Positions 32,898-41,890 are shown, counted from the stretch's first letter. The stretch: 64,000 nt of DNA from Amycolatopsis roodepoortensis (GCF_014873915.1 NZ_JADBEJ010000005.1:2604001-2668000), one strand, 5' to 3'. Numbers and translations: made by a program. Notes: generated from the letters alone by a model not told the origin.

Positions 32898-32930
32898 ACC
32901 TACGACACCGTAACTTACGGTGTCGTAGGT
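32898..32930. promoter_or_regulatory. Perfect 33-bp palindrome, probable operator of the desaturase
   Basis: Arms 32898-32913 (ACCTACGACACCGTAA) and 32915-32930 are perfectly complementary around one base. It lies 34 bp upstream of the desaturase ATG and 24 bp after the end of the siderophore-binding gene. Its length and perfection suit a TetR-family dimer or dimer pair; a terminator for the upstream gene is the alternative, though no T tract is present. Confidence 0.6.
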
Positions 32931-32954
32931 TTGCCACCCACAGAAGATGAACGC

Positions 32955-33962
32955 TCAGGAGCCCGCCAGCTTCGGCACCAGCTGCTCGATCGCGTACGGG
33001 ATGCTCAGCACGGTGTTGAACGAGATCGCGGCCCCGACCGGCGGGTTCTCGTAGGTGATGAACAGATCCCGCTTCTTCGCCGACACCTTCAGCCGCTGAT
33101 ACACCGGATCCGCCCGGATCCGAGCCTCCGCGCCAAGATCTGAGTTCAGCCACACCAGGCGATCCGCGTCGAAGAGGTCGAACCGTTCCGACGAGACCTC
33201 GACGACGTTGTTCTCCGGTTTGCTCAGCGCCTTGACCGGCTCGAACGGCCGGAAACCCAGCTCGGTCATGAAGATCATCTTCGGGTCGGTCGTGGTGAAC
33301 GCGGAGAACTTGCCCGCCTCGAAGGTGTCGGCGACGACCATCGTCAGCTTCGCGAACCCGGGGTGCTCGGCCCGCGCCTTCGCGAACCGCCGGTCGATGT
33401 CGGCGATCAGGTCTTCGGCCTTCTGCGGGAGCCCCAGCGCGCGGCCGACCATCCGGGTCATCTCCTGCCACGGCGCCGCGTAGTCCTCGTACTTCGGCGG
33501 CTGCGCGACCACCGGCGCGAGCTGCGAGAGCTTGTCGTACTGCTCCTTCTTCATCCCGCTGTACTGGGCGAGGATCAGGTCCGGCTTCAGCGCGGCGATC
33601 TTCTCGAAGTTGAAGTCGTCCCGTTCGCCGACGACCTCCGGCTGCTTGTCACCCCAGCGAGCCTGGGTCCACGGCCACTTCCCGTACGGACGCTCCTTGA
33701 ACCAGTCGACGGCGCCGACCGGCCGGATCCCGAGCGCCAGCACGGCGTCGTGGTCGGACAGGCCCAGCGTGACGATCCTCGAAGGCTGCTTCTCGACCGT
33801 CGCCGACCCGTATTTGTGCTCGACGGTCACCGGGAAGGTGCCCCGGGACTCCGGCGGCACCAGGCTCTCGTCGGCCGATCGCGAAGAACCACAACCGGCC
33901 ACCAGCAACGACATCATCAGCGCGGTCAGGGTCGCCTTGACCCGCACCCCAGTAACGGACAT
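32955..33962 (-). CDS. Iron-siderophore ABC transporter substrate-binding lipoprotein
   Basis: A 335-residue lipoprotein. The signal sequence ends in a lipobox (LLVAGC, Cys near residue 24), followed by a class III periplasmic-binding-protein fold (RIVTLGLSDHDAVLALGIRP, KPDLILAQYSG, KLTMVVADTF). It should deliver a ferric siderophore or heme to an importer not encoded here. The ATG at 33962 lies 4 bp from an IdeR/DmdR-type iron box, which implies iron repression. Although it follows ssuC by only 27 bp, that gap holds its own regulatory site. Confidence 0.9.
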   Translation of the reverse strand: MSVTGVRVKATLTALMMSLLVAGCGSSRSADESLVPPESRGTFPVTVEHKYGSATVEKQPSRIVTLGLSDHDAVLALGIRPVGAVDWFKERPYGKWPWTQARWGDKQPEVVGERDDFNFEKIAALKPDLILAQYSGMKKEQYDKLSQLAPVVAQPPKYEDYAAPWQEMTRMVGRALGLPQKAEDLIADIDRRFAKARAEHPGFAKLTMVVADTFEAGKFSAFTTTDPKMIFMTELGFRPFEPVKALSKPENNVVEVSSERFDLFDADRLVWLNSDLGAEARIRADPVYQRLKVSAKKRDLFITYENPPVGAAISFNTVLSIPYAIEQLVPKLAGS

Positions 33963-33965
33963 GCG

Positions 33966-33984
33966 GGTAAGGCTAGCCTGACCA
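33966..33984. promoter_or_regulatory. IdeR/DmdR-type iron box
   Basis: On the minus strand TGGTCAGGCTAGCCTTACC resembles the actinobacterial iron box TTAGGTTAGGCTAACCTAA, keeping the central AGGCTAnCCT. It lies between the ssuC stop and the siderophore-binding lipoprotein start, so the regulator with Fe2+ would block that gene's promoter without affecting ssu. Confidence 0.7.
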
Positions 33985-33989
33985 AAGTC

Positions 33990-34883
33990 CTAAAGGGACG
34001 CGGTGAGACCACGCGCACGCAGGACCGAACGTTCCAGCGGACGGAACACCACCAGCTCGATACCGACGCCGACGAGCAGGATCAGGAAGATGGCCGACAT
34101 CACGGCCTCCATGCTGTTGAACGACGAGCCTTCGTGCAGGTACGCACCGAGTCCCTTGCCGAGCGCCGGCGACAGCGCGATCAGCTCGGCCGCCATCAGC
34201 GAACGCCACGAGAACGCCCATCCCTGCTTGAGCCCGGCGAGGAATCCGGGCAGCGCGGCGGGCAGCAGGATATGCCGCGCCGACGACAGCCTGCTCGCGC
34301 CCATCACCTGGCCCACCCGCGGCAGTATCGGCGGGATCTGGTCGATTCCGGCGACCAGGCCGTTCGCGATCGAAGGAACCGAGCCCAGCAGGACCACGAA
34401 GTAGATCGACGCGTCGTTCAGCCCGAACCACAGGATCGCCGCAGGTACCCAGGCCACCGAGGGAAGGCTCTGCAGCCCGGTCAGGAACGGCCCGACCGCG
34501 GCCCGGACGACCCGGACCTTCGCCACGAGCAGCCCGAGCGGGGTGCCGATGACCACGCCGATCAGGAAGCCCAGCGCCGCGCGGTGCACCGACGTCCACA
34601 CGAACTCGAAGATCTCACCGTCGACGGTGATGCCGACGAGTTCGTCCCACACCGCGAGCGGGGCAGGCAGCATGGCTTCCGGCCAGAACGCGGCGGCCCA
34701 CAACGCCTGCCACAGCGCGACCAGCAACGCCAGGAAGACCACCGGCGGCACGAAGCCGCGCAGGAACCGCTTGCCCCGGCTTTCCCGGCGCTCCCCGGTG
34801 GGGGTGTCGAGCGAGTCGAGCCCCGCGCCGACGGCCTCGTCGGCGTCTGCCGCCGCGGTTTCAGGGCGGTCAAGCCGCGGCAT
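33990..34883 (-). CDS. ssuC: ABC transporter permease, sulfonate/nitrate/taurine type (SsuC-like)
   Basis: A 297-residue inner-membrane permease with about six membrane helices after a hydrophilic N terminus. The binding-protein-dependent transport signature is visible as AAELIALSPALGKGLG, with LQSLPSVAWVPAAILWFGL typical of SsuC/TauC. It forms the channel for SsuA/SsuB import of organosulfonates (or a related substrate). The ATG at 34883 overlaps ssuB by 14 bp. Confidence 0.9.
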   Translation of the reverse strand: MPRLDRPETAAADADEAVGAGLDSLDTPTGERRESRGKRFLRGFVPPVVFLALLVALWQALWAAAFWPEAMLPAPLAVWDELVGITVDGEIFEFVWTSVHRAALGFLIGVVIGTPLGLLVAKVRVVRAAVGPFLTGLQSLPSVAWVPAAILWFGLNDASIYFVVLLGSVPSIANGLVAGIDQIPPILPRVGQVMGASRLSSARHILLPAALPGFLAGLKQGWAFSWRSLMAAELIALSPALGKGLGAYLHEGSSFNSMEAVMSAIFLILLVGVGIELVVFRPLERSVLRARGLTASL

Positions 34884-35652
34884 GGGTACTGATCACCTCC
34901 CGGAGGTGACCGGTGATCTCCAGCGTCAGCTCCTCGGCGTCGGATGCCTGGACGTCGCGCCATTCCCGCACGACCCGGCCCGGCCGCGACGAAAGCAGCA
35001 CGACCCGCTGGCCGAGCCGGACGGCCTCGCGGACGTCGTGGGTCACGAACAGCACCGACGTGCCGGTGCTGCGGTAGACGCGCAGCAGTTCACCCTGAAG
35101 GACGTCGCGGGTGATGGCGTCGAGCGCGGCGAACGGCTCGTCCATCAGCAGCAGCGACTGCTCCGGGTCGCCGCCGACGCGCAGGGTCGCGGCCAGCGCC
35201 CTGGCGAGCGCGACGCGCTGCCGCATCCCGCCGGACAGCTCGTGCGGCCGCTTGTCGCCCGCGCCGCCGAGGCGGACGAGTTCGAGCAGTTCGGCCGCCT
35301 TCGCCCGGCGCTCGGCCCGGCCGAAACCGGCGAGGCGCAGCGGCAGTTCGACGTTGCGGGCAGCGGTCAGCCACGGCATCAGTGCGGCCTCCTGGAACAT
35401 GACCGCCGGCCGGGAGGTCTCCAGGGTGATCGAGCCCGACGTCGGCCGGTCGAGACCGGCGACCAGGTTCAGCAGGGTGCTCTTGCCGCAGCCCGAGGCG
35501 CCGAGGAGACAGACGAACTCGCCGGGGGCGACCGTCAGGTCCATCCCGTCGAGGGCCACGACGGCGCGGCCGGTCGGCCCGAAAGCCTTCCGCACCCCGT
35601 CGAGGCGCACGGCGACACCGGTGGACAGGCCGGGCTCCAAGGTGGTCGTCAT
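34870..35652 (-). CDS. ssuB: ABC transporter ATPase, SsuB-like
   Basis: A 260-residue importer ATPase. Visible are Walker A GASGCGKST (~50), Q-loop FQEAALMPW, signature LSGGMRQRVALARAL, Walker B LLLMDEPFAALD and H-loop VTHDVREAV, all of the nitrate/sulfonate class. A short insertion (RVGGDPEQS) lies between the signature and Walker B. The ATG at 35652 follows ssuA by 16 bp. Confidence 0.92.
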   Translation of the reverse strand: MTTTLEPGLSTGVAVRLDGVRKAFGPTGRAVVALDGMDLTVAPGEFVCLLGASGCGKSTLLNLVAGLDRPTSGSITLETSRPAVMFQEAALMPWLTAARNVELPLRLAGFGRAERRAKAAELLELVRLGGAGDKRPHELSGGMRQRVALARALAATLRVGGDPEQSLLLMDEPFAALDAITRDVLQGELLRVYRSTGTSVLFVTHDVREAVRLGQRVVLLSSRPGRVVREWRDVQASDAEELTLEITGHLREVISTHAAA

Positions 35653-35668
35653 CGCTGATCCCCTCCGG

Positions 35669-36727
35669 TCACTTCGTCAGCCCGGGCGCGTCCACGCCGG
35701 GCTTGCCCTGCTCTTTGAGCACGGCGTTGAGCGGGCCGAAATCGGCGAACCCCTTGAGGTCCACCGCGGACTTCACCACGCCCGCGGTCACCGAGTCCTG
35801 CGCGAGCTGGCTGAAGGTCGAAGCCACCGGGTCGATGCCGAGTTCGATACCGGAGAACGCGCGATCGAGAACGGCCTCGCTGATCGTGCTGCCCGCGAGC
35901 GCCTTGAGCTCGCCATTGACGACCTTCTTCGCCTCGGCGGGGTTGGCCTTCGCCCACTCGATGGCGGCGAGTTCACCCTTGAGGATGGCGGTGACGGTCT
36001 CCGGGTGCTGCTGCAGGAACTCGCTGCGGACGATCACGACCGTGGTCGGGAACTTGCCTTCCGGCCACAGCGTCTTCTCGTCCAGCAGGACCTTCGCGCC
36101 CGCGTCCAGCACGAGCCGCGAGGACCACGGCTCCGGCAGCCAGCCGCCGTCGAGCTCGCCCTTCTTGAAGGCGTCGAAGGTCTTCGGGTTGTCGAGGTTG
36201 GTGATCTTGACGTCGGGCAGCTTCTTTTCGGCGATGAACTTCTTGAGCGCGACGTCCTGGGTGTTCGCCAGCGACGGCGTCGCGATGTTCTTGCCGGTGA
36301 GCTGCTCGGGCGCGGTGATCTCGGGCTTCACGACCAGTTGCGCGCCGCCGGTGACCGCGCCGGAGACCAGCTGGATGGCGCCCTTGGACTTGGTGAAGGC
36401 GTTGATGGCCGGGCCGGAGCCGATGAACGCGATGTCGAGAGAGTTGCCGAGCAGCGCGTTGACCTCTTCGGGGCCGGCGTTGAAGGTCTGGGTGGTGAGC
36501 TTCGTCGAGCCGAGCTCCTTGGCGAAGAAGCCGTTCTTGGCCCCGATCAGCGCGGGCGCGTGCGTCACGTTCGGGAAGTACCCGACGCGCACCTCGGCCG
36601 CGGCTCCCTGGCTCTTCTGCTCCACTTCGGTGCCCCGATCGGCACGCGAACACCCCGTGATCCCGCCGGCCAAGGTCAAGGCGGCGAAAGCCGCGGCCAG
36701 CAAGCGGGTTCTGTGGTGGGTGCGCAC
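35669..36727 (-). CDS. ssuA: ABC transporter substrate-binding lipoprotein, SsuA-like
   Basis: A 352-residue lipoprotein (signal LLAAAFAALTLAGGITGC, lipobox Cys at residue 26) with the aliphatic-sulfonate-binding fold (RVGYFPNVTHAPALIGAKNGFF, DIAFIGSGPAINAF, DGGWLPEPWSSRLV). It captures sulfonates or related sulfur sources for SsuBC. The GTG at 36727 begins a normal signal peptide; the in-frame ATG at 36796 would add 23 polar residues before it and is less likely. It is divergent from the histidine kinase gene. An inverted repeat CCAGG-n7-CCTGG at 36846-36862 in the shared gap may be an operator. Confidence 0.88.
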   Translation of the reverse strand: MRTHHRTRLLAAAFAALTLAGGITGCSRADRGTEVEQKSQGAAAEVRVGYFPNVTHAPALIGAKNGFFAKELGSTKLTTQTFNAGPEEVNALLGNSLDIAFIGSGPAINAFTKSKGAIQLVSGAVTGGAQLVVKPEITAPEQLTGKNIATPSLANTQDVALKKFIAEKKLPDVKITNLDNPKTFDAFKKGELDGGWLPEPWSSRLVLDAGAKVLLDEKTLWPEGKFPTTVVIVRSEFLQQHPETVTAILKGELAAIEWAKANPAEAKKVVNGELKALAGSTISEAVLDRAFSGIELGIDPVASTFSQLAQDSVTAGVVKSAVDLKGFADFGPLNAVLKEQGKPGVDAPGLTK

Positions 36728-36916
36728 GGAAGGTCGCCTTTCGGAGGGTACGACTCGGCTCGGGTGGTGGCGCGAGAGTCGCATGTCCACCCACATGCCT
36801 GCATCGCCATCCGAATGACGGGAAAGATGCTGAGAATCCTTGACACCAGGCGGAACTCCTGGTCCACATTTCAGGACCGGTGTAACGGATCGGGCCGAAC
36901 GGGCGAATCACGCTTA

Positions 36917-38464
36917 GTGGTGACGCACCCTCGTACCGTCGCGATGGCGGGCGTGCTGACCGCCGGGATCGGGATGGGCGTCGTCGCGTCGACGCTCAAG
37001 ATCGCCGACGGCACGCACACCGTGCTCGACACCACCCTGTCCACGACGACGGGGTTCCTCTTCCTCCTCGCCGGCGCCGTCGCGCACGTGCGCCGCGCCT
37101 CGAACCCCATCGGCCTGCTCATCGCGCTGGCCGGGCTCGCGTTGTTCACCGAGGACCTGCAATTCGCCGACGAACCGCTGGTCCACACGGCCGGCCTCGC
37201 CCTGTCGGCCGCGTCCAGCCCGGTGATCGCGCATCTCGTGCTCGCCTTCCCGCACGGGAGACTCCGGTCGCGCTGGGAACGGGTGCTCGCCCTCTCCGCG
37301 TACGCCGTGGTGTTCGGGTCGGCCGTCCTCGGCCTGCTGGTCAACGACGATCCGCAGAACCTCGCTGCCGTCGCCGCCTCGCCGGAGGCCGAACAGCTGG
37401 TCAAACGGCTGCTGGAACTGGTCGGCGCGCTGATCGGTGGCGGGGTCGTGGTGGTGCTGCTCTACCGTTGGCTCACCGGGCGGATTCCGCAGCGGCGGCT
37501 GCTCTCCCCCGTCCTCGCGATCGCCGTGGCCGGCGCGGTGAGCACCACGATCGGCAGCGCGCTCGGTTCCGGGCACCCGCTCGCCGAACCCCTGCTGGAC
37601 GTCTACCGGATCTCGTTCTGCCTGTGGCCGCTGACGTTCCTGATCGGGGTGCTGCGGGCGCGGGTCGGCAACGCGGAGATGATCCGGCTCCTGCTGGAAC
37701 GCGACGGCACCGGGCTGGCCGCGCTCGTGCAGGACGACGAGGTGTGGAAGGACAGCCGGTCGATCGACGCGCTCAACGCGGCCGCCGGGCTGGTGCTGGA
37801 CAACCAGCGGCTCGCCGCGGAACTGGAGGAGCGCCTCGTCGAGGTCCAGGCCTCCCGCGCCCGCATCGTGGCCGCCGCCGACGACGAACGGCGGCGGGTC
37901 GAGCGGGACCTGCACGACGGCGCGCAGCAACGCCTGGTCAGCGTCGTCCTGCTGCTGCGGATGGCGGAGCGCCGGCTCGGGGACGAACTCACCCCCGCCG
38001 TCGCGACACTGCTGCGGAGCACCATCGACGAACTGCAGGCCACGGTCACCGAACTGCGTGAACTCGCGCGCGGGCTCCGCCCCGCGATCCTCACCGAGGC
38101 GGGTCTGATCCCCGCGGTCCGGTCGCTGCTGGACCGGGTCCCGCTCGCGGTCGACCTCGCGGGCGCGGACGTGCCGCGGCTCAGCGGTGCCGTCGAGGCG
38201 ACGGCGTATTTCGTCGTCTCGGAGGCGGTCACCAACGCCTTGAAACACGCGCGGGCGGGGGAGGTCCGCGTGTGCATCCGCGTCGAGGACGACGGCCTGC
38301 GGGTGGACGTCCACGACGACGGCACCGGCACGGCCGACCTCGGCGGCGGCTCGGGGCTGCACGGCCTCCGTGACCGGGTCCGCGCGCTCGGCGGCGAACT
38401 GACCGTCGCGAGCGAGCCCGGTTCGGGCACCACGGTTTCGGCCGTCATCCCCTTGGACGGCTAG
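36917..38464 (+). CDS. Membrane sensor histidine kinase, NarL/LuxR-partner type (HisKA_3), orphan
   Basis: A 515-residue kinase. The first ~245 residues carry about six membrane helices. A coiled region (LAAELEERLVEVQASRARIVAAAD) leads into the HisKA_3 dimerisation domain with phospho-acceptor His in VERDLHDGAQQRLV (residue ~332). The ATPase domain follows with SEAVTNALKHA (N box), VHDDGTGTADL and GGGSGLHGLRDRV (G boxes). No response regulator is adjacent. The start is uncertain: GTG at 36917 or 36920, or ATG at 36944. It ends convergently with the FolP-like gene, overlapping by 4 bp. Confidence 0.88.
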   Translation: MVTHPRTVAMAGVLTAGIGMGVVASTLKIADGTHTVLDTTLSTTTGFLFLLAGAVAHVRRASNPIGLLIALAGLALFTEDLQFADEPLVHTAGLALSAASSPVIAHLVLAFPHGRLRSRWERVLALSAYAVVFGSAVLGLLVNDDPQNLAAVAASPEAEQLVKRLLELVGALIGGGVVVVLLYRWLTGRIPQRRLLSPVLAIAVAGAVSTTIGSALGSGHPLAEPLLDVYRISFCLWPLTFLIGVLRARVGNAEMIRLLLERDGTGLAALVQDDEVWKDSRSIDALNAAAGLVLDNQRLAAELEERLVEVQASRARIVAAADDERRRVERDLHDGAQQRLVSVVLLLRMAERRLGDELTPAVATLLRSTIDELQATVTELRELARGLRPAILTEAGLIPAVRSLLDRVPLAVDLAGADVPRLSGAVEATAYFVVSEAVTNALKHARAGEVRVCIRVEDDGLRVDVHDDGTGTADLGGGSGLHGLRDRVRALGGELTVASEPGSGTTVSAVIPLDG

Positions 38465-39327
38465 GCCAGCCCGCGGATGGCGCGTGACGGCGGCCGCGTC
38501 CCCTGGATGGACGCGACCATCTCCAGTACCTGACGGGTGCGCCGCACCTCGTGCACCCGGAACACCTTGGCCCCCTCGGCCACCGCCCAGGCCGTCGCGG
38601 CGAGGGTGCCGTCGACCCGTTCCGCGAGCTCGACGCCGAGGGTCTCGCCGACGAAGTCCTTATTGGACAGTGCCATCAGCACCGGCCAGCCGGTGTCGGC
38701 CAGTTCTCGCGCGTGCCGCAGCAGCGCCAGGCTGTGCCACGTGTTCTTGCCGAAGTCGTGCGTCGGATCGATCAGCACCCCTTCACGCGGGACGCCGAGC
38801 GCGACGACGGCTTCGGCGTGCGCCGTGGTCTCCGCGACGACGTCCGCGACGACGTCCGGATAGCGCACCCGGAACGGGCGGGTCCGCGGGACGGCGTTCC
38901 CGGTGTGCGAGCAGACGTAGCCGGTGCCGAACTCGGCGGCGACCTCGGCCAGTTTCGGATCGGCTCCCGCCCAGGTGTCGTTGATCAGGTCCGCGCCCGC
39001 CTCCGCCGCGCGCCTGCCCACCTCGTGGCGCCACGTGTCGACGCTGATCACCAGGCCGGGGTGCAGTTCGCGGATCCGTTCGACGAACGGCACCACCCGT
39101 CGGATCTCTTCCTCGACGTCGACCTCCGCGCCGGGGCCCGCCTTGACCCCGCCGATGTCGACGATGTCCGCGCCGTCGGCCACCGCCCGGTCGACGGCGG
39201 CGAGCGCGTCCGGATCCGAGAAAGTCGCCCCCCTGTCGTAGAAGGAGTCGGGGGTGCGGTTGACGATCGCCATGACCAGGGCGCGGTCCCGGGCGACGCG
39301 GCGCCCGCGGAAGGTCAGCTCGTTCAC
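38461..39327 (-). CDS. Dihydropteroate-synthase-like protein (FolP2 type)
   Basis: A 288-residue TIM-barrel pterin-binding protein. Family motifs are VMAIVNRTPDSFYDRG, DGADIVDIGGVKAGPG, ISVDTWRHEV, LINDTWAG and DPTHDFGKNTWHS. The sequence resembles mycobacterial FolP2, which is a DHPS paralogue whose folate activity is doubtful. No other folate genes lie nearby. The GTG at 39327 has a TACGAT -10 element at 39339-39334, six bases upstream, so the mRNA is probably leaderless. The longer frame to 39405 is not needed. Confidence 0.85.
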   Translation of the reverse strand: MNELTFRGRRVARDRALVMAIVNRTPDSFYDRGATFSDPDALAAVDRAVADGADIVDIGGVKAGPGAEVDVEEEIRRVVPFVERIRELHPGLVISVDTWRHEVGRRAAEAGADLINDTWAGADPKLAEVAAEFGTGYVCSHTGNAVPRTRPFRVRYPDVVADVVAETTAHAEAVVALGVPREGVLIDPTHDFGKNTWHSLALLRHARELADTGWPVLMALSNKDFVGETLGVELAERVDGTLAATAWAVAEGAKVFRVHEVRRTRQVLEMVASIQGTRPPSRAIRGLA

Positions 39328-39433
39328 GCACCGATCGTAGGCGAGCGGACGCTCGCCCGGTGAGTACCGCCCATCGGGACCGTCCCGGCGACCGGGAGCG
39401 CCCATTCGAGTGGCGTATCTGATATATGACGTA

Positions 39434-39448
39434 AGAGATCGGATCTCT
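39434..39448. promoter_or_regulatory. Inverted repeat upstream of GH105 gene, candidate operator
   Basis: AGAGAT-CGG-ATCTCT is a perfect 6-bp-arm inverted repeat in a locally AT-rich stretch that also holds CTGATATATGAC at 39419-39430. It lies about 115 bp before the GH105 start. GntR- or IclR-type control of polysaccharide genes is plausible but unproved. Confidence 0.35.
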
Positions 39449-39563
39449 CTTGACTCGCCGTCGAAGCCGCGGGTAGACGTTGTTCAGCCGGGATGGCGAC
39501 GGACGGCGGATCGGCATCCCGGCCACTCACTCCCCCGGTTCCCCGGCGCAGGAAGGGCCTCGA

Positions 39564-40724
39564 ATGTCCCCAGATCCTCTTCGCGCGGCACGGCTTTCCC
39601 GGCGCACGGTACTGGCGGGAACCGCGGGCGCCGTCGGCGCGCTCGCCCTGCCCGGCGTGGCCGGCGCGGCGCCGGTGGATTGGTCGCGCGCCGTCGTCGA
39701 CTCGACGATGAAGCGGCACACCCCGGCCACCCTCGGCGGCTGGGGCTACACCCGCGGGCTCTACCTCTACGGCCAGTACCTGGTGTACAAACGCACCGGC
39801 GAGAAGTCCTACCTCGATTTCATCCTCGCCTGGTACGACAGATTCGTCACCGAAAGCGGGATTTCCAACAACTTCACCAATCTGGACGCGATGCGCTCCG
39901 GGCAGATGTTCCCCTTGCTGTACACCGAAACCGGACAGGCGAAGTACAAGACCGCCGCGGACCAGTTGCGCGCCAGGTTCCCGTCCTATCCCCGGACGTC
40001 CGACGGCGGGATGTTCCACGCCACGAGCCGGGTCGGACAGCTTTGGGCGGACGGCGTGTACATGGCGCAGCCGTTCCTCGCCCTGTACGGCAAGACGTTC
40101 GGTGATGCCGCCTACTGCTACGAAGAGGCCGCGAAGAACGTCAGTGTCTACTTCGACCGGCTCAAGGAGCCCGCGAAGGGCCTGCTCTACCACGCCTACG
40201 ACGAAGACGGCTCGGAACCGTGGGCGTCGGGTCCCGGACGGCATTCGAAATTCCACTGGGGCCGCGCGATCGGCTGGCTCGGGATGACGGCGATCGACCT
40301 ACTCGAAATCCTCCCCCGCGACCATCCGCGACGCCGTCGTCTCGTCGACGTCGTGAAATTCCTCGCCGCGGGGTACGCCCGCTGGCAGGACCGGGCTTCG
40401 GGCCGCTGGTTCCAGGTCGTCGACCGGGGCGGCGACAAGGACAACTGGCTGGAGACCTCGGCTTCGGCGATGTACACCTTCCTGCTCTCCCGCGCGGTGG
40501 AACGCGGCTACGTCGGCCCCGAGTACCGGCCCGTGGCCGCGAAGGGGTATCGCGGCGTGTTGTCCCAGGTTTCGACCGGACCCGACGGAACGACCGACAT
40601 CTCGAACATCTCCGAAGGCACGAACGTCGGGGACACGGCGTATTACTACGCGCGTAAACGCAACACCAACGATTTCCACGGTCTCGGCGCGTTCCTCATC
40701 ATGAATGAGCAACTCGCCCGCTGA
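39564..40724 (+). CDS. Secreted GH105-type unsaturated rhamnogalacturonyl hydrolase
   Basis: A 386-residue Tat-exported protein: the twin-arginine signal SRRTVLAGTAGAVGALALPG with cleavage near AGA-AP is followed by an (alpha/alpha)6 barrel of the YteR/YesR type. Conserved pieces include NFTNLDAMRSGQMFPLLY, the catalytic-Asp-bearing GQLWADGVYMAQPFLALYG and GRAIGWLGMTAIDLLEILP. It removes the unsaturated uronic acid left by polysaccharide lyases. The ATG at 39564 has GGAAGGG five bases upstream. No lyase or transporter is adjacent. A strong hairpin follows. Confidence 0.85.
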   Translation: MSPDPLRAARLSRRTVLAGTAGAVGALALPGVAGAAPVDWSRAVVDSTMKRHTPATLGGWGYTRGLYLYGQYLVYKRTGEKSYLDFILAWYDRFVTESGISNNFTNLDAMRSGQMFPLLYTETGQAKYKTAADQLRARFPSYPRTSDGGMFHATSRVGQLWADGVYMAQPFLALYGKTFGDAAYCYEEAAKNVSVYFDRLKEPAKGLLYHAYDEDGSEPWASGPGRHSKFHWGRAIGWLGMTAIDLLEILPRDHPRRRRLVDVVKFLAAGYARWQDRASGRWFQVVDRGGDKDNWLETSASAMYTFLLSRAVERGYVGPEYRPVAAKGYRGVLSQVSTGPDGTTDISNISEGTNVGDTAYYYARKRNTNDFHGLGAFLIMNEQLAR

Positions 40725-40738
40725 GGACGCCGCAACGG

Positions 40739-40785
40739 CCGAAGGGCGCTTTTCCCGCTTCCGACCTGGGGAAAGCGCCCTTCGG
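40739..40785 (+). terminator. Stem-loop terminator after GH105 gene
   Basis: Arms 40739-40756 (CCGAAGGGCGCTTTTCCC) and 40768-40785 pair over 18 positions with one mismatch near the 11-base loop. It lies 14 bp after the GH105 stop. Confidence 0.7.
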
Positions 40786-40868
40786 TCGTTTTGCGGGCGG
40801 ATTCCGGGTATTGACCCGAGGCGCTAACATCGCGTGCTGCGACGCCCACTCCCAGGAGGGACGACCGG

Positions 40869-41873
40869 ATGCGCGAGACGCCGCCCCCGGCTTCTTATAC
40901 CCGGCTCGAACTCGGTGACACCAGCACGATCCCGGTCGGTGTGACGGTTTCCCCGCACATCTCACTGGTTTCGATGCTCGTCGAGGTCGTCGGCGGGTAC
41001 GACCGCGGCCTGCCCACCGCCTGGCGTCGTCAGGTGGGTTCGGCGATCCCCGAGCAGGGCTACCGCGCGGCGAGCTCACTCGCCCGCCGCGGCACCTCGG
41101 TGCAGCCGGACTTCATCGTCCCGATCAGTCCCGGTGAGGACTCCTCCGCCGCGGCTCAGGCGGAAATGCTGCGGGAGCTGACGGAATCGGACGTCCTGAA
41201 AGGCCTGGAAGAGGTCTTCGGCGACCGGGTGCCCGCGCAGTGGCGGCAGGCCGCCGACCATCCGAGACGCTGGGCCGCCTCGCTCGCGGACGCCTTCACC
41301 GCGACCAGGCTGGCGACCGAAAACCTCTGGGCCAAGGCCCGTCCCCTGCTCGACCGCGAAATCGAACGGATCGGCGTCGCCTCCGTCCGTGGCGGGACCG
41401 ACGCGGTGCTCGGTCTGCTGCGGCCGCATTTCCGGTTCAGCAACGGCTGTCTGCTGCTGCCCGACGCCGAGCCGGCGAAGTACGCCGTCCGCGGCCGCAA
41501 ACTGATCCTGGTCCCGATGCTCGCGGGCAGCCGCTCGGTGGTGTCCAACTTCGACGAAGAGGACGCCGTCTGGATCGGCTACCCGCTGCCGGGGCTCGAC
41601 GGCCTGCTCGACAGTGGCAAGGCCGAACCGGCCCCCGGCGTCGACGGGCTCGACCTGGTCGTCGGCGCCCACCGCGCGAAACTGTTGCGGCACCTGGGAA
41701 AGCCCGCGCGGATGGGCGAGATCGCGAATCTGCTGTCCTGCGCCGCGAGCACGGCGACCTACCACTGCGAACAGCTCGTCTCGGCGGGGTTGATCCAGCG
41801 GCACCGCGAGGGCCAGGTGGTGCTCGTTGCCCGGACTCCTCGCGGTGACGCGCTGGTGGATCTGCTGTCCTGA
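40869..41873 (+). CDS. ArsR-like winged-helix regulator with N-terminal DUF5937-type region
   Basis: A 334-residue protein. The C-terminal ~75 residues are an ArsR-like winged helix (RAKLLRHLGKPARMGEIANLLSCAASTATYHCEQLVSAGLIQRHREG). The long N-terminal part resembles DUF5937-type regions attached to such domains in actinomycetes. The ATG at 40869 is preceded by GGAGGG. Ligand and targets are unknown. The 3' side holds a GTTGCGAAAG-type palindrome and then the IS30 element. Confidence 0.8.
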   Translation: MRETPPPASYTRLELGDTSTIPVGVTVSPHISLVSMLVEVVGGYDRGLPTAWRRQVGSAIPEQGYRAASSLARRGTSVQPDFIVPISPGEDSSAAAQAEMLRELTESDVLKGLEEVFGDRVPAQWRQAADHPRRWAASLADAFTATRLATENLWAKARPLLDREIERIGVASVRGGTDAVLGLLRPHFRFSNGCLLLPDAEPAKYAVRGRKLILVPMLAGSRSVVSNFDEEDAVWIGYPLPGLDGLLDSGKAEPAPGVDGLDLVVGAHRAKLLRHLGKPARMGEIANLLSCAASTATYHCEQLVSAGLIQRHREGQVVLVARTPRGDALVDLLS

Positions 41874-41890
41874 CTCAGGTCACCCGGCAC

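Noticed and set aside
36728..36916. Sulfur-responsive leader peptide or SAM-type riboswitch before ssuA
   Set aside because: An ATG at 36796 is in frame with ssuA but has no separate stop, and I could not fold a convincing SAM or cobalamin aptamer by eye.
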